A stretch of 64,000 nt of DNA from Syngnathus acus. Lineage: Eukaryota; Chordata; Actinopteri; Syngnathiformes; Syngnathidae. Location: assembly GCF_901709675.1 (NCBI RefSeq), contig NC_051100.1, positions 13,128,286-13,192,285 on the forward strand. The letters run 5' to 3'. This document shows, piece by piece, positions 48,838-58,809 of this stretch. The notes beneath the pieces are model-generated. The model saw nothing but the letters and a program-made list of their open reading frames with translations. It was not told the origin of the DNA and ran no database searches. The number at the start of each line of letters is the position of its first letter. The stretch's first letter is position 1. The translations under genes were made by a program, and so were the position numbers.

Positions 48838-49824
48838 TTAAGTAATGATCAGACAAAACAGCAGTGCTGTTATATTTGAGGTTGCAAGTCCTCGGGATAA
48901 TACCAGATCTAAGGTATTTCCATTCTTATGCGTTGCTGCCTTTACCGCTTGCGTTAAACCAAACGTATCAGTTAAAGTCTGAAACGCCAAAGTAAGTGGC
49001 TCTGACGGTACATTCATGTGGATCTTGAAATCGCCCATGATTATTATATTATCCGCATTTGTCACTAGATCAGCCACGAATTCTGAAAATTCATCCAGGA
49101 AGCCAGAGTAAGCCCTGGGTGGACGGTAAATAACAGCAAGATAAAATGACGGTAAAGCGGCGGATCGGACAGTGAGAACGTCAAATGTTTTAAATACGTT
49201 AATCGTACGAGGCCTAAATCTAAGCTCGGAATTTGAGATGAGGGCGACACCCCCACCCTTTTTTTGAGGACGCGCCACATGCGAGCTCACAAAATTTGGA
49301 GGCGAGGCCTCGTTAAGCGGTAGCAGTTCATTAGGTTTTAACTAGGTCTCGCAAAGACTAAAAACGTTTAGATTATGTTCCGTGATGAGGTCATTAACGA
49401 GAACTGCTTTCGTACGAAGCGATCTAATGTTCATAAAACCGAGTTTAAGTGTAATCGGTCGATCAGGGTTCATATCTATCGAAGGATTTTTAAGCGAAAT
49501 GCGAGTAAGATTGTGTTCTCTAGGCCTGACATCACCTCTCAAATGTTTATTAGCGCGGTGGGACGATACGACCGTGGTATAGTAAATATTTGTTACACAT
49601 GTAAAATTATCTGAAACAGGCACCGTTTCATCAGCGATACCGGTCGGGGGGGAGTGATTGGATTTGTCTACTACCCCAGTAGAAAGTGTGTTCACGTGTA
49701 CTGTAGCACTATTCAAACTGTGACGCTCTAGTCTACACAAGGAGCTATGTGCATAATGGAAGTCTAGCCTAGCGCTAGTTAACTTAACAGACTCCAAACC
49801 CACCCTAACAGGTGGTCTAATCAC
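48838..49824 (-). pseudogene. L2 ORF2 endonuclease region with an in-frame stop
   Basis: In order: 'TLKLGFMNIRSLRTKAVLV', 'LNVFSLCET' then TAG where the family has Trp ('ETWLKPNE'), 'GGGVALISNSELRF', 'FYLAVIYRPPRAYSGFLDEF', 'NIIIMGDFKIHMNVP', 'ATHKNGNTLDLVLSRGL'. A frameshift at about 48840 precedes the SDHYL-type block. The AP-endonuclease motifs (Asn, Glu, Tyr, Asp-Asn) are visible except where a stop or substitution lies (GDFKIH for GDFNIH). It nicks target DNA in working elements; here it is broken. Confidence 0.7.
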
Positions 49825-49854
49825 CTGTGCCCCGGCCTGCTCTAAAGTGACCTG

Positions 49855-50619
49855 TCATGAGTGGCTCAAACAGTAATCTATATTCCTAGAAAGAGTGAAG
49901 GCGCCTTCACGGTTAGGATGAAGGCCGTCCTTCCTCAGCAGGTCGGGGCGGCCCCATAAGGAGGACCAGTTATCTATAAAATACAGTCCCTGCTTTTTAC
50001 AGAACCCAGCCATCCATCGATTAAGGGAGACTAATCTACTAAACCTCTCATCAGTGCCTCTCCCAGGCAGGGGGCCAGAGACAAATACTCGATGCCGACT
50101 CATCTTTCTGGCGAGATCACAAGTCCTCGCTATGTTTTTCTTTGTGATCTCTGATGGTCTCATCCTAACATCATTGGCGCCGACGTGTATCACTATGTCC
50201 GAGTAGCTAGTGTTGTTGGAACTACGCTGTTGACGAGGCCTATTGCGAGTCAGCTCCCTAAGATTAGCTTCTATGTCGGGTGCTCTGCCCCCAGGAATAC
50301 ACATTACCGTGGCTGGATTTTTAAGCGTAATATTTCGGGTAATGGAGTCACCTATGACCAAAGTGCGAGGGCCAGTCGACCGAGATGACTTTGGACGGCT
50401 ATGCGTCTCACCTGGCTCATCGCGATTAGCAAGCCGCTTGGGGTTAATGCTAACTCGGCTAGCGGGCTGACTACAGTCCGTGTCTGTGTCCGCCACATCT
50501 ACTGTTATCGCACTATTCTGCTCTAGCTGGCGGACACGTCCCTCTAGCAGGGACAACCTCTCTAAGAGAAGGGTGCAGTTGGCGCACGAAGCCATACAAA
50601 CCTCTTGATCCACAGCCAT
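49855..50619 (-). CDS. L2/CR1 LINE ORF1 protein with SGNH esterase domain
   Basis: 254 residues from ATG at 50619. Residues 1-45 have paired cysteines (CANC) and a short coiled coil ('LLERLSLLEGRVRQLEQ'). Residues about 85-254 form an SGNH/GDSL hydrolase fold: block I 'TLVIGDSITRN' (nucleophile Ser), 'CIPGGRAPDIEANL' (block II Gly), 'IVIHVGANDVRMRPSE' (block III G-x-N-D) and 'RKDGLHPNREG' (Asp and His of block V). This esterase-type ORF1 is known from CR1/L2 LINEs, where it binds nucleic acid and membranes or lipids; its role in retrotransposition is unclear. All catalytic residues are present and the frame is open, although ORF2 downstream is broken. Confidence 0.8.
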   Translation of the reverse strand: MAVDQEVCMASCANCTLLLERLSLLEGRVRQLEQNSAITVDVADTDTDCSQPASRVSINPKRLANRDEPGETHSRPKSSRSTGPRTLVIGDSITRNITLKNPATVMCIPGGRAPDIEANLRELTRNRPRQQRSSNNTSYSDIVIHVGANDVRMRPSEITKKNIARTCDLARKMSRHRVFVSGPLPGRGTDERFSRLVSLNRWMAGFCKKQGLYFIDNWSSLWGRPDLLRKDGLHPNREGAFTLSRNIDYCLSHS

Positions 50620-51040
50620 ACTTTATGTGTCCGATGTTCGACGGTAGACAAACAGCCACGAAGCCTCCTGTGGTGATGATGGCTCGGCAGCGAGGGGGTC
50701 CCCCCCTACCTGATGTTCCGCAAACTTTGTTGCAGATGAAAAGTGATTCCGGGGGTTGGAGACTTTTCTAATACGGCGTTTGTGTCGCACTACTGTTCGG
50801 TTTGTTTGTTTTTGGCATTTTTGCTGTTTTCGGCCCGTGCGCATCATTCGCGTCCACCAAGCACTTTGTATCCGATCAATGGTCCATGAGCTTATTGGCC
50901 TACAAAGCTGATTGCAGCTGACAGTGAAAGCACCTGCAGGTGAAGACGAACAAAAAAGAAGCACAAATAATAATTGCTTTCTTTGTAATTGTTCTAATCC
51001 AAACAGACGCCAGATTGGCCTATTTTGTGTCCTCATATGC

Positions 51041-54000
51041 TAATGCATTAATGATAAGTGTGTAGTGGGTGAGCCAGTCCCGATTTCCTGCGGCTTGTGA
51101 TGAAGTCAGCAACAGGGAGGTTTGTCGACACCGGTGGCGGGATGAAGGGGCAATGGTGCGCACTGTATTGAATGAAACCAAATTCAGGTAAAAACATCTT
51201 TGTTGGGCTCATGCTGAAGCTTGCTCAATGACGGGATTTATGCAAATACATATAATACAAAGGCTATATGCTAATTCCCATCTTGTGTATGGTGAAGAAT
51301 AATTTGCATTTGCGTAGCATCCCTTCATAGCTTCTTTTCGTTTCAATATTTCAAGAATACTGTCAATACACGTTGTCTTTCATAAGCTGTTTTCACAAGA
51401 GCCAAACTTATTTCAAGGTTTTAACCAAGCGCGGCGCGTTATCGTAGAAGAACTCATATCAAATATCAACTGATGATTTTTTTCTTTCATTCCATTTAAG
51501 TAAAGCCTGAGCAATCTCATGTCTTTTGATGTTTCGCCGCATTTGCATATCGCACCAGTGACATTTTCCCCCCTCAGGCTTGATTAGTCAGCACTGCGAT
51601 GCCACAGCGCCGTCGTCAGGACAGAGAGGAATTGAAATGGAGCAAGAGCAGGAAGCAGAAAGCTAATATGGAATTCTGGGGGGTTGGGGGGGGGCGAAAT
51701 TGTTATTTCCGGCTTGGTCTTCTTTGTGATAGTTTCACTGGTTTTTCACACGCTGCACTTTGTCAACGTGCAACTGAATGCCATACGTTAGCTGTGATAG
51801 CGTCGCATTGATGAAATACTATGCCCTTTTGCGCCGCTGCGTGCGCCGCGTACTTCCAATAAATCTTTGCGCTTGTTAACTTGACTTGAAAAATCCCAAA
51901 CTTACGTATTCATAAAGAATATCAGCTGTCGACATGTAAATGCGCACCGTCAACAATGGGCAACGCAAAAGCAAGTATTAACAATCGATAAGCAAATCGG
52001 TGATGACAATTAGCAGCAATGCAAAACGTGAAAAAGCAATGGCTGTGGCGACATTTACTGCCGATTGCACTCACTATCGATGACTCTATCAGTGACGAAG
52101 TTGGCTAACAATTAGCAGCTATACAAACACTTACTATTCTCCCGAACAACAATGATTACAATTAGGAGTGTAACATATGCTAGATGAATAAATCTGCACA
52201 TGACCAGTAGTCTGAGACTTTTTCAGTGATATGTGTATGATTTTTCTAAGATATTGAAATCATATAATACTGTAGTAGTTGTACCTTTAAGGGGCGTGGC
52301 CTAGTGAGTGACATCAGAGTTGGAGTTGGTTTTGGTGGGCGTTCACATGTTGTATTTGTGCGTGAGTGTTTGTTCCATGATAGAGTCAATGTCTGAAAGT
52401 GTGTTGGTAACTGTGGCTCTCCTTGCCCACTTGGGAGGGCAATGAACTTCCGTCACTGCTCCATTATTTTCCACTTACTAGATTGCACTTACAATCTACT
52501 CGACTCCAGCCACACTGGGAATCATGTGACCACACACTTCCAACATCCGACTGAAGAATGGAGAGCCACATCTGGCAGCTTCCCGTGTGCGTGCGTGTGT
52601 GTGTGTTATCAACACGCTATTTGCGTGCAGCTACTGCCCACCACGGCAAATTGCAGAAAGATGGTCGACTCGTGCGCTCGTTCATCACGGGACGCTAGTG
52701 GGATCGATATTGCCACCACCAACGTTCCATCAATGTCGCACACTACAAAGATCAGGCACACAGCATATAGTACACACACACGCACACCGTAGGTGAACTT
52801 CCATATACGTAAATGCTAAGTCGTCACGTAGTGCATTTTGAAGCCATTTCAAAATATTTGTTTTCTGTAGTAGCAGCATAGTGACTGGGTCCTTTGCTGA
52901 GGTTGGTCAACATTTAGCTTCCCAAACCAAATCAAGTTTGCGAACAATGTTCCACTGTAATGCGATGCTTACATTTGTCCAAAAGCTCGAGTACAGAATA
53001 CAAAGTTGACCCTTGGCCACCTAGTAAGTTGAGCGCAGGGAGGTGGGCGATGATAATGGCGACCGCCTCATTAAGTACTTCTTGCCGTCGGACATCAATG
53101 CCAAGGCGCCCGCTGGTTTGAGGTTTGTCCTCTCACCAGCGTTCCTGCCAGTTGCAGCGTCTGCAGCGCCGTGTTTTCTTCGAAGCTGAGCAGGGGATGA
53201 CATATTCGCTTTTAGTTGAAAGACGAGCAGTCGACCCAAGTACTCGCCAATGCCGATTTAGATGCCGACGCGGATGTGTTGCAGTGGGCGCAGGTGTTCA
53301 GCTCAAATCTTTGTTTGGCATCACGCTCCGCTCTTGATACCATTCTTAAATTACAAGGCTAGGATAGGATCCACTCAAAGACACGAATCTTGATAATCTC
53401 TCGTTTTCCTGTTTGGTTTTAAATCTTATTTTTCTTGGTCACAGAATGAATTGTGCTTGTAGCAATGGAGTTTTGATGCCAAGCAAACACAAGCCAATTC
53501 CCACCACGGTCTTCACAGACAAAAGTGGCTTTTGTACTAAGCCCGTGTCATCATTTGCTCTTTGGTGTCACCTCAGTTTCGAAATGTCACTTTTGCCAGA
53601 TTGACCTAAATGTCTGATTTACCTGCAGCACTTCTCCTTCTTCTGCAACACCTGCCATTTAACAAACTGCCCGCATGCTGTAGTTTTGTTGAGGGGGGGC
53701 ATCATTAATTGGGCGCTAATTGCGCTGATGAGTTTGCCTTTCACGTCTAATTAGTGCTGATCCGTTTGACACGCTGGCATCGCTCGGGCGCATCAAATCA
53801 AGCGCTCCCAAACCAGGAGCAAAGCGGCGCAGGCGTTATTAAGCGGACGCAGCCGGCGCACACGGCGATTGGGAAGCGGCAGCTGTGATGGAAGAAGATT
53901 CCTTTTCAAGTGCTCTAGTGACGTGCTGGGAATTCGTAATGCTGGAATTGTATCGCTTTTGTTTTCTCACCTTTAGTAAGATTACACTCACTTTTGATTG

Positions 54001-54087
54001 ATATGTCATAAGGACTTAGGCCCCCCCCAAATAAGGTCAGCTTGATAACTTTGTTAGATCTTTGTTCGTAGTTTTTTTTCCTTTGCT
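51041..54087. other. Unique non-coding region
   Basis: No exon chain or clear repeat family recognised. Short simple-sequence patches only (for example GTGTGTGTG near 52593). Confidence 0.4.
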
Positions 54088-54098
54088 GATTTTGTGTT

Positions 54099-54472
54099 AG
54101 GCGGCACGGTGAAGCACTGGTTAGCACGTCCTCCTCACAGTTAGGAGGATGCGGGTTCGATTCCACCTCTGGCCCTCCCTGTGTGCAGTTTGCATGTTCT
54201 CCCTGTGCCCGCATGGGTTTTCTCCAGGCACTCTGGTTTCCTCCCACATCCCAAAAACATGCTTGGTCGGCTGATTGAGCTCTCCAAATTGCCCCTAGGT
54301 GTGAGTGCAAGTGTGGATGGCTGTTCGTCTGTGTGCCCTGCGACTGGCTGGCAACTGGTTCAAGGTGTCGCTCGCCTAGTGCCCAATGACTGCTGGGATA
54401 GGCTCCAGCACGTCCGCGACCCCCATGGGGACAAGCGGTATAGAAAATGGATGGATGGATGGATGGATGGAT
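54099..54472 (+). mobile_element. Young full-length V-SINE/Mermaid-like SINE
   Basis: A perfect 11-bp target duplication GATTTTGTGTT lies at 54088-54098 and 54473-54483. The tRNA-like head has 'TGGTTAGCACGTCC' and B box GGTTCGATTCC. The conserved centre is 'GTTTCCTCCCACATCCCAAA' and 'AACATGC'. The 3' part is 'CTGGGATAGGCTCCAGCACG' then (ATGG)n. 374 bp. Confidence 0.85.
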
Positions 54473-54483
54473 GATTTTGTGTT

Positions 54484-55546
54484 TCGATTGTACGCAATGT
54501 TGAGTTTGCCCTTTTTGTGACTCACTCATTTTCGGGCTTTGTCCGGCCTCCCCGCATTTGCATGACATTTACATGTGTCCTTCTGACACAAGCTTGTCCT
54601 GAAGATTTTGTCCTTACAAGATGATCATAAAAGGGTTTCATGTGCTCCAAAAGAACTAATAGTCTAGCACACCGTTGTTCCTCTTGCACCGCCATTTTAG
54701 CTTATTGTCTCGATGTTATCTTGAGTTGTCGCTTTTGACAAGCATTTGGACCATGCCCTCTTCAACTGCGACATGACCCTTCCAGCACCGATCTGTTTTA
54801 TCCATTGTGGTTGTGCCTGCTCGTGCACATGCATGTCCTGTCGTTGGTTGCATAGCAGTCTTAATCCTTTGTTTACAACATTGTTTCCTTTCTTTGTGGC
54901 TCTGTTCCATTGCGTTCTTTTTGATTGATGACACGAGTGCGTGTGTGAGGGTTGAGCAACCCTTTCCTGGAAGTTGCGGCCGGTGATAATGTGCCAATTA
55001 TCAAGTTGCGGCGGGTGTCGGAAGACGGGGGCTCTCCTCTCTGGCTGCTGTCGCCATGGCAACTTCCTCCTGGGCCGACTCCTCCGTCAGCGCGGATGAA
55101 CAATCGAGTCAGGCGTCGGGCAATCGCCATCTGCGCCGACGCACGAATCCTCTTCACTCGGCAGCGCTCAAGGATTTCGTTTCATCAAAGGTCTCACGCG
55201 GAAACATGCGGAATGTTAATGACTGTGCAATCACGCCACGGTGATATGATCTGAGAGCAACATTTGCCAAATTGTCAACATCTCAGCAGAGAATGTTCGC
55301 TCTCAGTGATTGTCTGCTGTCTGGGCCTCTACGCATCAAAATGCAAGGCCTGTTGCGTCATTTGTCATGCGCTGTCCACGGAGGGCGAGGAACGTACAGC
55401 CCCTTTCGCAACGGCCATCTCATCAAAACCAAGGCAGAATAAAAAAATGCCCATTTTTAAAAAATACACTGTGGTTGTTGAAAACAAATGTTGGGAAAAA
55501 TATACTTTTTTTTCTATCTCCGTATGTGTACAAGATCTTCCACAGT
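54484..55546. other. Unique non-coding region
   Basis: No gene recognised. Contains the X-box-like site at 55050. Confidence 0.4.
55050..55063. promoter_or_regulatory. RFX X-box-like palindrome
   Basis: GTCGCCATGGCAAC, close to the GTTGCCATGGCAAC optimum, in a GC-rich patch (54965-55150) with no exon recognised beside it. Motif match only. Confidence 0.4.
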
Positions 55547-55963
55547 ATGTGACAGTTCGACCTCGTGATCATGACTTGGGAGCGTGTGGCTGGCTAAGGA
55601 GCACATGACTGGAGTCATGAGTACGCCACAGATGTATGCATCCCAGGTGCACTAAGACTACGTCTTTGTTAAGCTAAAGTCATGAGACGACCATACTGCT
55701 CTTTTTATAATAGCATCCCTATTGTTCTGAAGTCATGAGATGTAATCATGATTTGTACTTGCTGTTTGAGAAACTATGCATTTATGTAAACTCCCTCTAT
55801 TGTTGTTCCTCAATAAAAGGCACGACTAAACTAGAGGAAGGGCGCGAATCTCAGCTACACTTGCTGTGTGTCTGGTTTGCGCCCTTCTGCAGAAGTCGCT
55901 TGCCATCGAAGACATCTCCTGCCTCTGTGAGATTCTTTTCAGATAAATGTTGTAAACCCAACA
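55547..55963 (+). mobile_element. Possible solo LTR
   Basis: Starts TGTGACAG and ends AAACCCAACA. U3-like repeats of 'AAGTCATGAGA' occur at 55612 (variant), 55678 and 55731. CTCAATAAAAGGC (55808-55820) is a polyadenylation signal, followed by an R/U5-like part ending in a T-rich run and CAACA. No target duplication was found, so the edges are uncertain. Confidence 0.4.
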
Positions 55964-57312
55964 ACAAATGTGCATGCGTGTTACATTTGCAGTGACACTG
56001 CAGTTCATTTCTGTCCATTCATTTTTGGTGGCTTTGATGCAATAGCGTAACTTATTTGATTAAAGACCGTTTTGTATCTTCATTATGCAAGACAAAAATC
56101 TGTAGCATTTGTTGCATTTTTCAAAACATTTCAAATTATAAGAAGGTGAACTACCCTAACAAAAAAATAAATAATTCAAGATTTGTTTATGCAATAAAAG
56201 CTGTCATATTTAATGCGTAGTTATTTCGAGAAATGTAATTTTATGTGTCTTTGTGATAATGATGTCATGCTCGTCATTTTCACATGAAATTTCTTTGTCG
56301 CTGAAAAAAGCATCACTCTATAAACGCCAATCTCATAATAATCATTTGACACGCTCTTTTGAACGTGCTTCTCAAAGTTGTTGGTTTGGCAGGTCGGATA
56401 TGTTGATTACAACTTTTCGTTGCCTTTCATTCTCTGCGGTGAGCATGTGTGTGTGCGCAAATAGCAGCTCGTGATACAAAACAGGCGCTCAGGCCCATTA
56501 GTGTATCTGCTGCCCCCGCATTTGCGCGCAAAAACACACGCACAATGGCTAAGTTGTGATGTAATCATAACAAAGAAAAGGTGACGTTTTTGTCGCACAT
56601 GCGCTGTGTTTGTTTCAACATTAATGTCTGAAAAGAATAGAAAAGCTCCCAGCTGTGTCCAAATTCATTATTCAGCTTTGACCCCCTCGGAGCTGCTTTG
56701 AGCTGCTTTTGCTTTCTCTACATTGGCAGCGCACAATGCTTTTTTTTTTTTTTTTTATTCTTCAGTTTTTTTAATGTCTGTATAAATCCCAGACAACATT
56801 TTGGGAAGAACACAATTGATCTCAGCAGGAAATTCCTGGAATAAAGACAACACTGTGTGTTAGTGTGTGTGCGTGCGTGTACATGCTCGTGTGTGTGGCC
56901 ATCTAACAGGGGTCATTAACACACGAACACACACATCCGACACATAGGTTTGTCATGTTGAGTGATGAATGCTAGCATTAGCGTCTAATTAGCGGTGGGC
57001 GGGAAACCAAGATGGCTGCTGGCAGCGAGCGCCTGACGGCCGGTTTGTGTTGTCCATTATGCAAATGACGGGGGCGAGACCTCGTTAGCGTTTGCGCTCA
57101 ATTAGCTGGCTATTTTAATCGACCCATTGGCAACATCTGAAATATGACAATTTGACTTTGATTGATTGTTCCAATTCCAAGTGTTGCGTTAATTATATTT
57201 GTAGAATATATTTTATATTAATGTTTTTATAGGTTTAGAAACACATGTATTTGGCACACATTTAAAAAACTCAATTTTTGCTTTAGGTTAGAGTCAATTA
57301 TGTCACCACATC
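55964..57312. other. Unique non-coding region
   Basis: No gene recognised. An oligo-T run lies at 56741-56757 and short GT-rich patches at 56850-56900. Confidence 0.4.
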
Positions 57313-57416
57313 ATTCATCCATTATCGTCGCGAGGGTCGTGGGCGCGCCAGAGCCCTTCCCAGATGGCTTTGGGCGGTAGGCGGGGTACACCCTGTCGGT
57401 CGCCAGCCAATCGCAG
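57313..57416 (-). mobile_element. V-SINE/Mermaid-like 3' fragment
   Basis: 'CATCCATTATCGTCGCGAGG' and 'GGCGGGGTACACCCTGTCGG' correspond to the tail part of the SINE at 54099-54472 in reverse. The copy is truncated and diverged. Confidence 0.5.
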
Positions 57417-57863
57417 AAGCAGAGAGCAGAGGCCGCCAAACCATTCCCGTGCTGGCTACCTCTGCGGCAACACCGCACCAAACTCAGGATCCTCCGGTGT
57501 TTGCGCCCCGCCAAAAAACAGAAGCCGAAATGTTGATCATTTTCTTTCCTCCCACCTTTCTCGTGTTTACTGCCAAGACGGGTTTCTATCCTTTAACACG
57601 ACGGTTTTTGTCTCCTTGTTTTGCTGCTTGTCTGCTGGAGCTCATTCGCAGAGCACAGTCGCTTCTCACAAGACGTTTTCTCCCTCTTGACAGCTGCGAC
57701 TTTTTGGTGACGCACGCACACGCAGGAGTGCGGAGATAGCGTGTCTATCAGAGAGCACGAAGCACGACGAGACAGTGCCGAACACAGACGGCGTTTGTGT
57801 CAATCTCATAAATCAGACACAAAGCCAAGGGGCGCCTGTCATTTCTGCACAAATGCGATAACT

Positions 57864-57954
<91 letters not shown>

Positions 57955-58003
57955 TGCGTGTGTGTGTGTGCGTGCGCATGTGTGTGCGCGCGCGTGCGTG
58001 TGT
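57864..58003. repeat. (GT)n microsatellite with interrupted CG/GC end
   Basis: About 43 pure GT units to 57950, then GCGTGCGTG-type variants to about 58003. It creates spurious Cys-Val frames. Confidence 0.95.
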
Positions 58004-58242
58004 CACACCGCGGGGCAGCGCGTATCTCGCTATCAAATGGAGACAAGCGATGGATGTGAACTCCCTCTGGCCCAACGGCTTTATCGACTCCATTGCGCGC
58101 CGTCCCTGCGCACTGACATACACGCCGTGTACCAGTCAGGTATTGTTAGGCCAGTGCTGAAGAGTACATTCCTATTTTCTGCTTAATTTCACATTCCCAC
58201 AATTCCACTATTTTTCCATGAAACCATGCAAGTCGTATTTTA

Positions 58243-58806
58243 GGGTGTATTCAGACCATACTGTTTGGTCCACTTTAAAGATAAGATAAGATAAGATAAT
58301 CCTTTATTATTCCCTCAATGGGGAAACTCCTATGTTAGCAGCAGTACACTTAACATATACACACACACACAAACGGACCAGGGTTCGATTGGAAGGCTGG
58401 TCCTGACATTTTGTGCAGGTGTGAATACACGCAAACGAATCCTGGTGCGGATTAAATAAACGGACCGAGACCGATTTTTTCAAGTGTTCTCGGTTCGCTT
58501 CTAAACAAACTCTGGTGCGGTTTGCTTCAGGTGTGAACACAAACAGCGAAGATCCGCACCAAGAACACAAATATGCAGAGCAGGAACGCAGCGCGTAGGA
58601 CTCGCATGTTTTCCTCCATTTCTGGGTCTGTGCTCTGTGTGACGCCCTGGTCAATGGGAGCACACATCGTCACAAGCGTGGATGTGTATACTTGACTTGC
58701 AAAATGTGCAGTCTGAATAGGAACCGCACTAAACGAAAAAATTAAGTCCGCTTTTGGTCAGGACCAAACAAGCTGACAAAAGAACTTTTCTGGTCTGAAT
58801 ACACCC
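58243..58806. mobile_element. Harbinger-like inverted-repeat element with TTA target
   Basis: Ends GGGTGTATTCAGACC and (reverse complement) GGGTGTATTCAGACC are identical. TTA flanks both (58240-58242; 58807-58809), the PIF/Harbinger target type. It is interrupted at 58279-58376 by a LINE tail. It has no transposase; a relative is at 30306-30570. Confidence 0.8.
58279..58376 (-). mobile_element. LINE 3' tail nested in the Harbinger-like element
   Basis: (AGATA)n tail at 58279-58300, then 'ATCCTTTATTATTCCCTCAA' and 'TGGGGAAACTCC', resembling the LINE tail at 23836. Severely 5'-truncated. Confidence 0.55.
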
Positions 58807-58809
58807 TTA

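Larger units (their letters stand above)
40187..51040 (-). mobile_element. Near full-length L2-clade LINE, split by four insertions (a fifth nested in one of them)
   Basis: L2 pieces on the minus strand, 5' to 3': about 51040-48694 (leader, ORF1, endonuclease), 48258-47974, 47212-46173 (RT), 45168-44873, 41083-40187 (RT C-terminus and 3' end with (CAAGT)n and 'TTTATTTGTATAGCCC'). Joined they make about 4.9 kb, the usual size of a complete L2/CR1 element. The insertions are hAT 47213-47965, LINE 45169-46172, hAT 41084-44864 (itself carrying a piggyBac insertion) and the LTR 48259-48688. The 5' edge at about 51040 is estimated. Confidence 0.75.

Noticed and set aside
57741-58186. Cys-Val repeat frames on both strands
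   Set aside because: They translate the (GT)n microsatellite.
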